Below, in pieces: positions 7,822 to 15,878 of a stretch of DNA of 64,000 bases (its first letter is position 1; each line of letters starts with the position of its first letter). The position numbers were made by a program, and so were the translations under genes. The stretch spans positions 1,488,001 through 1,552,000 of the forward strand of contig NZ_JAPZBC010000001.1 of the NCBI RefSeq assembly GCF_027460265.1, in the 5' to 3' direction. The notes under the pieces were generated by a model. It saw only the letters and a list, made by a program, of their open reading frames with translations. It did no database searches and had not been told where the DNA came from. Source of the stretch: Streptomyces sp. WMMC940 (lineage in GTDB: Bacteria; Actinomycetota; Actinomycetes; Streptomycetales; Streptomycetaceae).

Positions 7822-8673
7822 ATGGACGAGACACGTGCGCGGGAGGTGCTGGCGGCGGCCGGACTGCCCTGGACCGCGGAGCTGCTGGGGCTCGGCGAGA
7901 ACGCGGTGTTCGCGACCGGCGGCATCGTGGTGAGGATCGGGCGGAGCGCCGAACTGCTGGAACGCGCGGAGCGCGAGCTGGCGGTGTCCGGGTGGCTGGA
8001 AGCCGAGGGTGTCCCGGCGGTACGGGCCGCGGAGCCGGAGGCACGACTGGTCGAGGGCCATCCGGTGACGGTGTGGCACCGGCTGCCCGAGGCCGTGCGC
8101 CCTGCGGAACCACGTGATCTGGCTCCGTTGCTGCGCCGGGTGCACGGGCTGCCGGAGGCGCCGTTCGCACTGCCGGGGCGGCAACTGCTCGGGGGTGTGG
8201 AGCGCTGGCTGCGTCTGGCGGGCGACGCGATCGACCCGGCGGACGCGGCCTATCTGCGGGAGCGCCGGGACGGCTTCGCGGCCGCGGCCGCCGCCCTGAC
8301 GCCGCACCTGCCGCGCGGGCCGATCCACGGCGACGCGCTCCCCCGCAACGTGCTCGTGGGGCCCGACGGTCCGGTCCTCGTCGACCTGGAGACCTTCTCC
8401 TCCGACCTGCGCGAGCACGACCTGGTCGTCCTGGCTCTCTCGCGCGACCGCTACGGGCTCGACCCGGCGGCGTACGACGCGTTCATCGACGCCTACGGGT
8501 GGGACGTCCGGGCGTGGGGCGGCTGCGCGGTCCTGCGCGGCGCCCGGGAGACGGCGAGCTGCGCCTGGGTGGCGCAGCACGCGCCCACGAACCCCCGTGC
8601 CCTCGCCGAGTTCCGCCGCCGTGTCGCGTCGCTGCGCGCGGACGACCCCGAGGTGCGCTGGCACCCGTTCTGA
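7822..8673 (+). CDS. Phosphotransferase, aminoglycoside phosphotransferase (APH) fold
   Basis: 283-aa kinase-like protein. The catalytic loop IHGDALPRNVLV (His169, Asp171, Asn176) and the metal-binding Asp188 (VLVDLE) are intact, so phosphotransfer to a small molecule is plausible. The N-lobe is short, with GLGENAVFATGGIVVRIG replacing the nucleotide-positioning strands. Such proteins are annotated as APH family but many act on sugars, choline-like molecules or homoserine. Resistance is not implied. It is transcribed divergently from the glycosyltransferase and stands alone. Confidence 0.8.
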   Translation: MDETRAREVLAAAGLPWTAELLGLGENAVFATGGIVVRIGRSAELLERAERELAVSGWLEAEGVPAVRAAEPEARLVEGHPVTVWHRLPEAVRPAEPRDLAPLLRRVHGLPEAPFALPGRQLLGGVERWLRLAGDAIDPADAAYLRERRDGFAAAAAALTPHLPRGPIHGDALPRNVLVGPDGPVLVDLETFSSDLREHDLVVLALSRDRYGLDPAAYDAFIDAYGWDVRAWGGCAVLRGARETASCAWVAQHAPTNPRALAEFRRRVASLRADDPEVRWHPF

Positions 8674-8736
8674 CGCTCCCCGCTCCCGCTCCTCGGCCGC
8701 GGGCCGGCCGGCACGGCAGCCCTCGACCCGCCCCGG

Positions 8737-9450
8737 TCATCGGCTCCGCGGAATGACCGGCCAGGCCGACTCGACGACCGCCGTCGGGTTCGTGGTCCGC
8801 CGCAGGTACTCCTGCAGTGAGGCGGACTGCGCGGCAGCCGCACGCACTTGGAGGTCGTGCAAGGCCGTCAGGGACATCTTCCCGACGGGCCGGTGCCGCT
8901 CGCCCATGCGCCGCACCACGCGGGCCGCAGCCACCGCGTCCGCCCTGGCATCGTGCGCGTCCTCGAGCGGAACGCCGTAGTGCGCGCACAAGGCGTGCAG
9001 GGCGCGTTTGCCCTTCCGGTACTTGTCGACGTGCTTGTCGATCACCAGGGGGTCGACGACCGGCACGGGCACGGTCCCCAGTCGCTCGGTGATCGACTCC
9101 AACCCGTGGCGGCGGCACTCGCGGTCCAGCAGCGACAGGTCGTAGCGCGCGTTCATCACGACCAACGGGGTCCCCGAGCGCAGGACCCCGGCGACGGTCT
9201 CCACGATGTCCTCGATCGCGGACGCGGCCGGAACTCCGTGCTCGCGGGCATGGGCCGTGGAGACGCCGTGGATCGCGGAGGCCTGTTCGGGTATCACGAC
9301 CCCTGGATCGAGCAGCCAGATGCGTTCCTCCGAGACGTCCCCGCCCGGCTCCAGCCGCACGACCGCCGCGGTGACGATACGGTCGGTCTCGACGTCCGTA
9401 CCGGTGGTCTCCAGGTCGAAGGCCGCCAGGGGCCCGGTGATCCAGCTCAT
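8737..9450 (-). CDS. 3'-5' exonuclease, DnaQ/DEDD family
   Basis: 237-aa exonuclease of the DNA polymerase III epsilon superfamily. Exo I is FDLETTGTD (DxE) at the N-terminus, an Exo II-like Asp is in VVMNARYDLSLLDREC, and Exo III is HDARADAVAAARVV, giving the DEDDh arrangement. A helical C-terminal extension (ALHDLQVRAAAAQSASL) ends the protein. ATG 9450 begins MSWITGPLAAFDLETTG as expected; the longer frame upstream is a different gene. Its ATG overlaps the stop of the small upstream gene (ATGA), so the pair is translationally coupled. Substrate: DNA or RNA 3' ends. Confidence 0.9.
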   Translation of the reverse strand: MSWITGPLAAFDLETTGTDVETDRIVTAAVVRLEPGGDVSEERIWLLDPGVVIPEQASAIHGVSTAHAREHGVPAASAIEDIVETVAGVLRSGTPLVVMNARYDLSLLDRECRRHGLESITERLGTVPVPVVDPLVIDKHVDKYRKGKRALHALCAHYGVPLEDAHDARADAVAAARVVRRMGERHRPVGKMSLTALHDLQVRAAAAQSASLQEYLRRTTNPTAVVESAWPVIPRSR

Positions 9451-9620
9451 CCCGCGGCACCCGCTCCGGCGCGGGCCCCGGCCCGGCGCCCGGCCCCGGG
9501 ACGAGACGTCCGGGACACGTCGTCCGTACCGACCGCCGCCGTCACGGTCCGCGCCGGCAGCGGGTCCGTGCCCGTCGTCTCCGGAGCGAAGCCCACCAGT
9601 GGCTCGCGGTGCCAGGTCAT
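9447..9620 (-). CDS. Miniature exonuclease-like leader protein (truncated, altered duplicate of DnaQ N-terminus)
   Basis: 57-aa frame starting MTWHREPLVGFAPETTGTDP. It lines up with the first ~30 residues of the next gene (MSWITGPLAAFDLETTGTDV) and then runs into an Arg/Gly/Ala-rich tail. The catalytic Asp of Exo I is replaced (FDLETTG becomes FAPETTG) and no Exo II or III exists, so it cannot be a nuclease. GAGGGGG lies upstream of its ATG and its TGA overlaps the exonuclease ATG. It may act only as a translational coupler, or be the relic of a tandem duplication. Confidence 0.6.
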   Translation of the reverse strand: MTWHREPLVGFAPETTGTDPLPARTVTAAVGTDDVSRTSRPGAGRRAGARAGAGAAG

Positions 9621-9763
9621 CGTCCCCCCTCGTCCGTCCTGCTGACGGGAGAACTCTCGCACGCGGCACTGACATTCCTTGCACGGGGCCGTCCGCGACG
9701 TGCCGCCCCGTGGACGTTCCCCCCGGACCACCGGCGCACCCGGTCGGCCCGGGCGCCGCCTGT

Positions 9764-11008
9764 TCAGGACACCGGCCGGGAGTCCGCCCAGACCGACTCG
9801 AACTCCTCACGGTAGGTCTGGAACAGCCCGTGCTCGGTCTCCTGCCCGGATCTCACCACCGACCGGCCTCCGCCGCGCAGGACGAGCACCGGCGCCTCCA
9901 TGCCGCGGGCCCGCCGGAGATACGTCTGGACGACGGCGAGCCCGTCCGCCCCGTCCCCGTCGACGAGATAGGCGGTGAAGCGCGGGGTCTCGTCGAAGAC
10001 GTGGATCTCGAACGCCCCGGGGTCGCGGAGCCGTGACCGCACCCGCCGCATGTGCAGGATGTTCATCTCCACCGCACGGCTCAGCTCCCCCTTGCGCAGG
10101 CCGAGTTCGCGTTCGCGGCGCTTCACCGCGCTGCTCGCCGGATTGAGGAAGAGCAGCCGCACCCGGCAGCCGGATTCCGCGAGCCGCACCAGGCGGCGTC
10201 CGGAGAAGTTCTGCACCAGCAGATTGAGGCCTATGCCGACGGCGTCGAGGCGCCGTGCGCCGCCGAACAGGTCCTCCGCCGGAAGCTGCCGTTGCAACCG
10301 CACGCGGTCGGGGTGGATCGAGACCACGTCCGCGTACCGGTCCCCCACCAGGTCCTCGACCGCGTCGACCGGGAGCCGGTCGGCGGAGGGCACGCCGGCG
10401 CCGCTGCCGAGGATCTCCAGCAGCCGCGCCGAGGCCCGTTCGGCCTGGGCCAGCACCGTCTCGTTGAGCGCCCGGTTGCGGGAGACGACGTTTCGCGCGA
10501 CCTCCAGCTCGTCCAGCGCCAGTTCCACGTCGCGCCGGTCGTCGAAGTACGGTTCGAAGCAGGGCCAGTGCTGGACCATCAGCTCCCGCAACTGCGGCAG
10601 CGTGAGGAAGCTGAGGACGTTGTCGTCGGCGGGATCGAGGAGATAGCCCTTGCGCCGGCTGACCTCCCGTACCGCGACGGCGCGCTGCACCCACTCCTGC
10701 CCGGCCGGTCCGGCCGCGGCGACGACCCACTCCTCGCCGTGCACGGGTTCGTAGATGGGCCTCAGCACGGCTGCAACCACCGCACGCAGCCGCTGTTCGA
10801 CCAGATTCAGCCAGATGTACGCCCGTCCTGCCCGCTGGGCCCGGGTGCGCACCTCGCTCCAGGCGTCCGCGCTCCAGTCCAGTTCGGGCCCGATCTCGGA
10901 TCCCATGTCCACCGGCCGGGCGAGGGAGACGGCGCCCGGCGGCGCGTCGGAGGAGTCCCCGTCGTGACCCGTGTCACCTGGGGGTAGCTCAAGCCCTCCC
11001 GAGCTCAC
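9764..11008 (-). CDS. SAV2148 family HEPN domain-like protein
   Basis: 414-aa cytoplasmic protein resembling the Streptomyces SAV2148-type family: LDWSADAWSEVRTRAQRAGRA near the N-terminus, a long helical HEPN-like region, then a C-terminal alpha/beta region with RRLVRLAESGCRVRLLFLNP, which looks like phospholipase D-fold regulatory domains. The HEPN active-site stretch reads RNRALN (residues ~177-182): the RNxLxH-type histidine is Asn, so RNase activity is doubtful. GTG 11008 (VSSGGLELPPGD) is chosen; a TTG at 11053 is possible. It lies upstream of the exonuclease operon on the same strand with a ~140-bp gap. Its function is unknown. Confidence 0.75.
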   Translation of the reverse strand: MSSGGLELPPGDTGHDGDSSDAPPGAVSLARPVDMGSEIGPELDWSADAWSEVRTRAQRAGRAYIWLNLVEQRLRAVVAAVLRPIYEPVHGEEWVVAAAGPAGQEWVQRAVAVREVSRRKGYLLDPADDNVLSFLTLPQLRELMVQHWPCFEPYFDDRRDVELALDELEVARNVVSRNRALNETVLAQAERASARLLEILGSGAGVPSADRLPVDAVEDLVGDRYADVVSIHPDRVRLQRQLPAEDLFGGARRLDAVGIGLNLLVQNFSGRRLVRLAESGCRVRLLFLNPASSAVKRRERELGLRKGELSRAVEMNILHMRRVRSRLRDPGAFEIHVFDETPRFTAYLVDGDGADGLAVVQTYLRRARGMEAPVLVLRGGGRSVVRSGQETEHGLFQTYREEFESVWADSRPVS

Positions 11009-11107
11009 CCGCGCACCGCCTTCTGCTCCCGCACACCCGTCTTCAACGATCAAGGAAGGGTACTCCGGGAGCGGGACGCGGTGCAGCAGGATCCACAGGC
11101 TCTTCGC

Positions 11108-12658
11108 TCAACTCCCCTCCCGCGGCGCACCGTTCTGGTCGGCGAGGTCGGCCGGGGTGAGCGGATTCATAGCCGTGACGTCCCTGGGTGCCAGCTGGAA
11201 GCCCTGCCAGTGGACGGGCATCGGCTGCTGGTCCTCGTCCCGGGCGATGTGGTGGAAGCCGATGTGGACCCACACGACCGGGTTGGCGAGCGTCTCGCCG
11301 TTGACCCATCCGTCCACGCTGTCGGGCGCGTCCCGGCCGCAGTCGAGGGTGTTGTTGCTGGCGAACTGCTCACAGGCGCGGTGCTGGGTGAAGTAGACGT
11401 CGTGACGGGTGTAGGGACGTCCGGCGTGCTTGGCGGTCGGGCCGGGCACGATCTCGTAACTGCGGGCGTGGCCGTCGGCGTTGCGGCCCTTCGCACTGAC
11501 CACGCGCCACCAGCGCATGGCTCGGGCGTCCCCGGCCAGCTCCTTGGTGACGGGGGTCCGGGTGGTCCTGGTCGTGGGGCTGCCCTGGGCGGGGGGCGGG
11601 GTGACCGCGGAGTCGTACTGCTCGATCCGGTCCCCGGCCCCGCCGCCGAGTCCGAAATTCAGGCGCCAGAAGACGTTGTGGCTGTGGCTGACGGCGTGGT
11701 CCTTCGCGCCCTTGCCGACGGGCCAGCCCCGGCCGTCGCCGGCGTCGTAGTCCCCGGGGGAGAGGCTGCCGGTGGCGCCCACGTTCGCCGACACGGTGCC
11801 GTCGGAGGAGAAGCGCCACTCGGTGATGTACTCGTACCAGGAGACCTTGTTGACGGTGTAGAGGAGCAGGTCCCTGCCCTCCTCGTGCCAGACGCCGGTG
11901 CCGTCGTCCTTCGCCATCCGGTAGGCGTGGCCGCGGGAGCGGGTGGTGAGGCAGAGCCCGTCGACCCGGCCGGTGTCGGGGACCTTGACGGAGCGGATGG
12001 TCCCGCCGGGGCACTCCTCGGGCTTCAGGCCCTGCAGTCCGTAGCCGAAGCCGAAGCCGGTGAGGTCGTCGTACTCGGCCCGCCCGTCGTCGTAGGGGAC
12101 GTGGACCTGCGCGAGCTTGGCGCTGGTCAGCACCCGGATCGGCCGGGCCTCACCGCGCGGCTGGTAGCTGACGTCGTCCAGGACGAGCCCGGCGGAGGAG
12201 TCGTAGCGCCAGCACATCCGCCAGGTGGTTCCGCCGGCGAGCTTCTGCGTGACCCGGTAGGGCGCACTGCAGCCCGGGGCGGGCGGCGGGGTGGGGCCCG
12301 CCGGCGGTGCCGCCCCGGCCGCGGTGGGGCCGGCCGCCGTCAGCGCGCCGCCGAGCAGCACGGAGGCGGCCACCACGGAGGCGGCCCTCCGGGCGCGCAC
12401 CCGGGCTCGGCGCTCCGGGGCGGATGCGATTCCGGCCGCGGGGGCGCACCGGGTGTCCGTGGGGCAGGTGCCCCCTTCCGGGCCGGTACCGTCCTCCGGG
12501 CCGGCGACGGCCGTCGCCGCGGTCCGGGCACGGACCGCCGGCAGGGTCCTCTCTCCGGCCGAAGGGGCGGCGGCACCGCCCGGCGTCCCGGTTCCCGCGC
12601 CGTCGGCCAGGCGGCTCCGCCTGCGGGCATCCGGATGTCCGTTCCTGTCCATGCGCAT
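11108..12658 (-). CDS. Secreted copper amine oxidase-like protein, catalytic domain only
   Basis: 516-aa exported protein: a long N-terminal region with a hydrophobic signal segment (~91-117, RRAASVVAASVLLGGALTAA), a Pro-rich linker, then a copper amine oxidase catalytic domain from ~130. The topaquinone-site motif reads WYEY (274-277), where active enzymes have N-Y-[DE]-Y. Copper ligands are HSH (His325, His327) and His470 in FHHIAR followed by ED...MPV. The usual N2/N3 domains are missing and appear to be encoded by the gene 10 bp upstream. GAGGGG precedes the ATG. Proposed role: oxidation of extracellular amines, or a degenerate relative. Confidence 0.75.
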   Translation of the reverse strand: MRMDRNGHPDARRRSRLADGAGTGTPGGAAAPSAGERTLPAVRARTAATAVAGPEDGTGPEGGTCPTDTRCAPAAGIASAPERRARVRARRAASVVAASVLLGGALTAAGPTAAGAAPPAGPTPPPAPGCSAPYRVTQKLAGGTTWRMCWRYDSSAGLVLDDVSYQPRGEARPIRVLTSAKLAQVHVPYDDGRAEYDDLTGFGFGYGLQGLKPEECPGGTIRSVKVPDTGRVDGLCLTTRSRGHAYRMAKDDGTGVWHEEGRDLLLYTVNKVSWYEYITEWRFSSDGTVSANVGATGSLSPGDYDAGDGRGWPVGKGAKDHAVSHSHNVFWRLNFGLGGGAGDRIEQYDSAVTPPPAQGSPTTRTTRTPVTKELAGDARAMRWWRVVSAKGRNADGHARSYEIVPGPTAKHAGRPYTRHDVYFTQHRACEQFASNNTLDCGRDAPDSVDGWVNGETLANPVVWVHIGFHHIARDEDQQPMPVHWQGFQLAPRDVTAMNPLTPADLADQNGAPREGS

Positions 12659-12668
12659 GCGAACCCCC

Positions 12669-13484
12669 TCAGCCGGACGGCGCGACGACGACGGTGCGGG
12701 CGCTCAGGTCGACGGCGAGGTCCCTCGTGTCGATCCACGGCCCGCCGGTGATCCTGGCGATGACCCGCACGCACCGGTGCACGCCGCAGGAGCGGAGTCC
12801 GGGCGGCACCCGGGCCTCGCGCTCCCTGCGGTACGCGTAGCCGCTGAGCGTGAGCGGCGCCGGCGTGGTCAGATCCGCGCCGGTGGCGGCCCGGTAGTCC
12901 GCGCGGAGCCCGGCGCCGTGCGGACTCGCGAGGATCAGCTCGACCGCCTCCCGGAGCTCCGCCCGGACCGGGGAGGGCTGCACGCCCTGTCGGGCGCTGC
13001 GGCTCTCGACCCTCCCGCCGGTGACGTCGACGGTCGTCGTGACGAGCCGGTCGGTGCGGTAGTCGTAGTACGAGACGACCGCGCGGCGCGGCGCCGCGGC
13101 GGACCCGGCCTCGGACGGCAGGGATTCGGCCAGATCGGTGGTGAGGTGCTGCGGGCCCCGGCCGCCGGCCGCGTTCAGTGCGGTGCGCGCCGCGGGAGCG
13201 GCGGCGAGCCGCCGGGCGCGCTCCAGTTCGTCGTCGGTGAGCGGATCGCGTCCAGTGCCCCGCTTCCCCTCCGCGGGGGCCGCCGCGACGACCCCGGGCC
13301 CGGGTGGGGGCGGCAGGCCCGGCTCCCCGGACGCCCGCTCCCCGGCGGCGGCCCGAGCAATGGGGCCCGCCTGGGCTCCCGCCGTGTCCGGCAGGGTGAC
13401 GGCGACCATCGCGGCCGTGCCCGTCACCGCAATGGCGGTGCCTGCCACCAGCTTCCCCAGGTGGCGGCGCATCAATGTGCGCAC
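12669..13484 (-). CDS. Secreted protein resembling copper amine oxidase N2/N3 domains
   Basis: 271-aa exported protein. A basic start and hydrophobic core (LVAGTAIAVTGTAAMVAVTL) give a signal peptide. The mature part has DPLTDDELERARRLA, then SYYDYRTDRLVTTTVDVTGGRVESRSARQG split by strands, then a helix-strand region ending in WIDTRDLAVDLSARTVVVAPSG. This order matches the N2 and N3 domains that precede the catalytic domain in bacterial copper amine oxidases. GTG 13484 is chosen because GAGGGGGG lies just upstream. It is co-directional with the catalytic-domain gene 10 bp away, so the two probably form one complex. Confidence 0.65.
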   Translation of the reverse strand: MRTLMRRHLGKLVAGTAIAVTGTAAMVAVTLPDTAGAQAGPIARAAAGERASGEPGLPPPPGPGVVAAAPAEGKRGTGRDPLTDDELERARRLAAAPAARTALNAAGGRGPQHLTTDLAESLPSEAGSAAAPRRAVVSYYDYRTDRLVTTTVDVTGGRVESRSARQGVQPSPVRAELREAVELILASPHGAGLRADYRAATGADLTTPAPLTLSGYAYRREREARVPPGLRSCGVHRCVRVIARITGGPWIDTRDLAVDLSARTVVVAPSG

Positions 13485-13612
13485 ATTTCCCCCCTCGTAC
13501 CCGTGGTCACCCGGTAGGACCGTGGTAAGTCCTAGGAGGTTGCCCAACTTTCGGGGAGGATCTGGCCGAAGAGGTCCCCAGCACCCGGATCAGAAGTGGA
13601 AGAGTCTTATCT

Positions 13613-15733
13613 ATGCAGGTCTGGCCGGGACAGGCGTATCCACTCGGTGCCACGTACGACGGCGCCGGCACCAATTTCGCGGTCTACTCAGAGGCCGCGC
13701 ACCGAATCGAGCTGTGTCTGCTCCACGACGACGGCTCCGAGACCGCGGTCGAGCTCCGCGAGACCGACGCGTTCGTGCGCCATGCCTACCTGCCGGGCGT
13801 GATGCCCGGACAGCGTTACGGCTTCCGCGTGCACGGACCGTACGACCCGGAGCACGGGCAGCGGTGCAACTCCGCGAAACTGCTCCTCGACCCGTACGCG
13901 CGGGCGATGAGCGGCCGTGTCGACTGGGGGGAGGCGGTCTACGGATACCACTTCGGCAGACCGGACTCGCGCAACGATCTCGACTCCGCGCCGCACACGA
14001 TGGCGTCGGTCGTCGTCAACCCGTACTTCGACTGGGGAGACGACCGCCCGCCGCGCACCGACTACCACCGCACGGTCATCTACGAGGCCCACGTCAAGGG
14101 CCTGACGATGCTGCACCCCGCGCTGCCGGAGGAGCTGCGCGGGACGTACGCCGGGCTCGCCCATCCCGAGGTGATCTCGCATCTGACGGAACTTGGCGTC
14201 ACGGCACTGGAGTTGATGCCGGTGCACCAGTTCGTCAACGACCACCGCCTGGTCGACGCGGGGCTGAACAACTACTGGGGCTACAACACCATCGGCTTCT
14301 TCGCCCCGCACAACAGCTACGCCTCCTGGGGCGACCGGGGCCAGCAGGTCCTGGAGTTCAAGTCCGCGGTGCGGGCGCTGCACCAGGCGGGCATCGAGGT
14401 CATCCTCGACGTCGTCTACAACCACACAGCCGAGGGGAACCACCTCGGCCCGACGCTGTCGTTCCGCGGTATCGACAACGCCTCGTACTACCGGCTCACC
14501 GAGGACCGGCGGTACTACATGGACACGACCGGCACCGGCAACTCGATGCTGATGCGCTCCCCGCACGTCCTCCAGCTGATCATGGACTCGCTGCGGTACT
14601 GGGTCACCGAGATGCACGTCGACGGCTTCCGCTTCGACCTGGCGGCGACCCTCGCACGGCAGTTCCACGAGGTGGACCGGCTGTCGTCGTTCTTCGACCT
14701 GGTCCAGCAGGACCCGGTGGTCAGCCAGGTGAAGCTGATCGCCGAGCCGTGGGACCTCGGCGAGGGCGGCTACCAGGTGGGCCGGTTCCCGCCGCTGTGG
14801 ACGGAGTGGAACGGCATGTACCGGGACACGGTGCGGGACCTGTGGCGCGGGGAGCCTCGCACCCTCGCCGAGTTCGCGTCCCGGCTGACCGGCTCCTCCG
14901 ACCTGTACCAGGACGACGGCCGGCGTCCGCTCGCCTCCGTCAACTTCGTCACCTGCCACGACGGGTTCACCCTGCACGACCTCGTCTCGTACAACGAGAA
15001 GCACAACGAGGCCAACGGCGAGGGCAACCGCGACGGGGAGAGCCACAACCGGTCCTGGAACTGCGGCGCGGAGGGGGAGACTGAGGACGGCGGGGTCCGG
15101 GAGCTGCGCAACCGCCAGATGCGCAACTTCATCGCGACCCTGATGCTGTCGCAGGGCGTGCCGATGCTCAGCCACGGCGACGAGTTCGCCCGCACCCAGC
15201 AGGGCAACAACAACGCGTACTGCCAGGACAACGAGCTGTCCTGGGTGCGCTGGCCGGAGTCGACGGCGGACCAGGACGGCACACTGCTCGCGTTCACGCG
15301 CGCGATGGTGTGGCTGCGCCGCGACCACCAGGTGTTCCGGCGGCGGCGCTTCTTCCACGGCCGGCCGGTGGAGGGCACGCACGACGAGCTGTCCGACATC
15401 GCCTGGTTCACGCCGGAGGGCTCGGAGATGACGTCGCGGGACTGGCAGGCGGCCCACGCGAAGGCCCTGACGGTCTTCCTGAACGGCCACGCCATCTCGG
15501 AGCCGGGCCCGCGCGGCGAGCGGATCTCCGACGACTCGTTCCTGCTGATGTTCAACGCGAGCGACGAGGACCTGGACTTCGCCGTGCCGGTCGACCACGG
15601 CCGGCAGTGGCAGGTCGTGGTGGACACCGCACGGCCCGAGGGCGTCCCTCCGGGGCAGGGGCCGAAGGTGGACGCGGGCGAGCGGATCAGGATGATCAGC
15701 CGGAGTCTGACGGTGCTGCGGCGGCCGGCGTAG
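13613..15733 (+). CDS. glgX: Glycogen debranching enzyme GlgX
   Basis: 706-aa GH13 isoamylase-type enzyme that hydrolyses alpha-1,6 branches of phosphorylase-trimmed glycogen, releasing maltooligosaccharides. N-terminal CBM48-like domain (~10-110), then the catalytic barrel. The three catalytic acids are Asp342 (DGFRFDLA), Glu378 (LIAEPWDLG) and Asp449 (VTCHDGFTLHDL). The GlgX-typical YNEKHNEANGEGNRDG stretch and GDEFARTQQGNNNAYCQD follow. It is divergent from the split amine oxidase genes. A strong hairpin follows its stop, then TreY, which uses its products. Confidence 0.95.
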   Translation: MQVWPGQAYPLGATYDGAGTNFAVYSEAAHRIELCLLHDDGSETAVELRETDAFVRHAYLPGVMPGQRYGFRVHGPYDPEHGQRCNSAKLLLDPYARAMSGRVDWGEAVYGYHFGRPDSRNDLDSAPHTMASVVVNPYFDWGDDRPPRTDYHRTVIYEAHVKGLTMLHPALPEELRGTYAGLAHPEVISHLTELGVTALELMPVHQFVNDHRLVDAGLNNYWGYNTIGFFAPHNSYASWGDRGQQVLEFKSAVRALHQAGIEVILDVVYNHTAEGNHLGPTLSFRGIDNASYYRLTEDRRYYMDTTGTGNSMLMRSPHVLQLIMDSLRYWVTEMHVDGFRFDLAATLARQFHEVDRLSSFFDLVQQDPVVSQVKLIAEPWDLGEGGYQVGRFPPLWTEWNGMYRDTVRDLWRGEPRTLAEFASRLTGSSDLYQDDGRRPLASVNFVTCHDGFTLHDLVSYNEKHNEANGEGNRDGESHNRSWNCGAEGETEDGGVRELRNRQMRNFIATLMLSQGVPMLSHGDEFARTQQGNNNAYCQDNELSWVRWPESTADQDGTLLAFTRAMVWLRRDHQVFRRRRFFHGRPVEGTHDELSDIAWFTPEGSEMTSRDWQAAHAKALTVFLNGHAISEPGPRGERISDDSFLLMFNASDEDLDFAVPVDHGRQWQVVVDTARPEGVPPGQGPKVDAGERIRMISRSLTVLRRPA

Positions 15734-15748
15734 TCCCTGACGGGCGTG

Positions 15749-15786
15749 GCGCGCCCCGGCCCGGGTCGTCCCCGGGGCCGGGGCGC
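15749..15786 (+). terminator. Hairpin terminator after glgX
   Basis: Perfect 13-bp inverted repeat (cgcgccccggccc at 15749-15761, complement at 15774-15786, 12-nt loop), 15 nt after the glgX stop. It should separate glgX from treY at least partly. Confidence 0.75.
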
Positions 15787-15878
15787 GTTCGCCGTATCAG
15801 GTGAACGTTCGGGCGGTGACCGCCGCCGGTGCGGCGGCCGATGACACAGAGGGCCGCGATCCGGGTACGTACGTTCGC

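Noticed and set aside
7654..8664. 336-codon minus-strand frame
   Set aside because: Antisense of the APH-fold gene, whose HGD-x4-N catalytic loop supports the plus strand.
13688..15598. 636-codon minus-strand frame
   Set aside because: Antisense of glgX with Val/Arg/Asp-rich composition and no recognisable domain.
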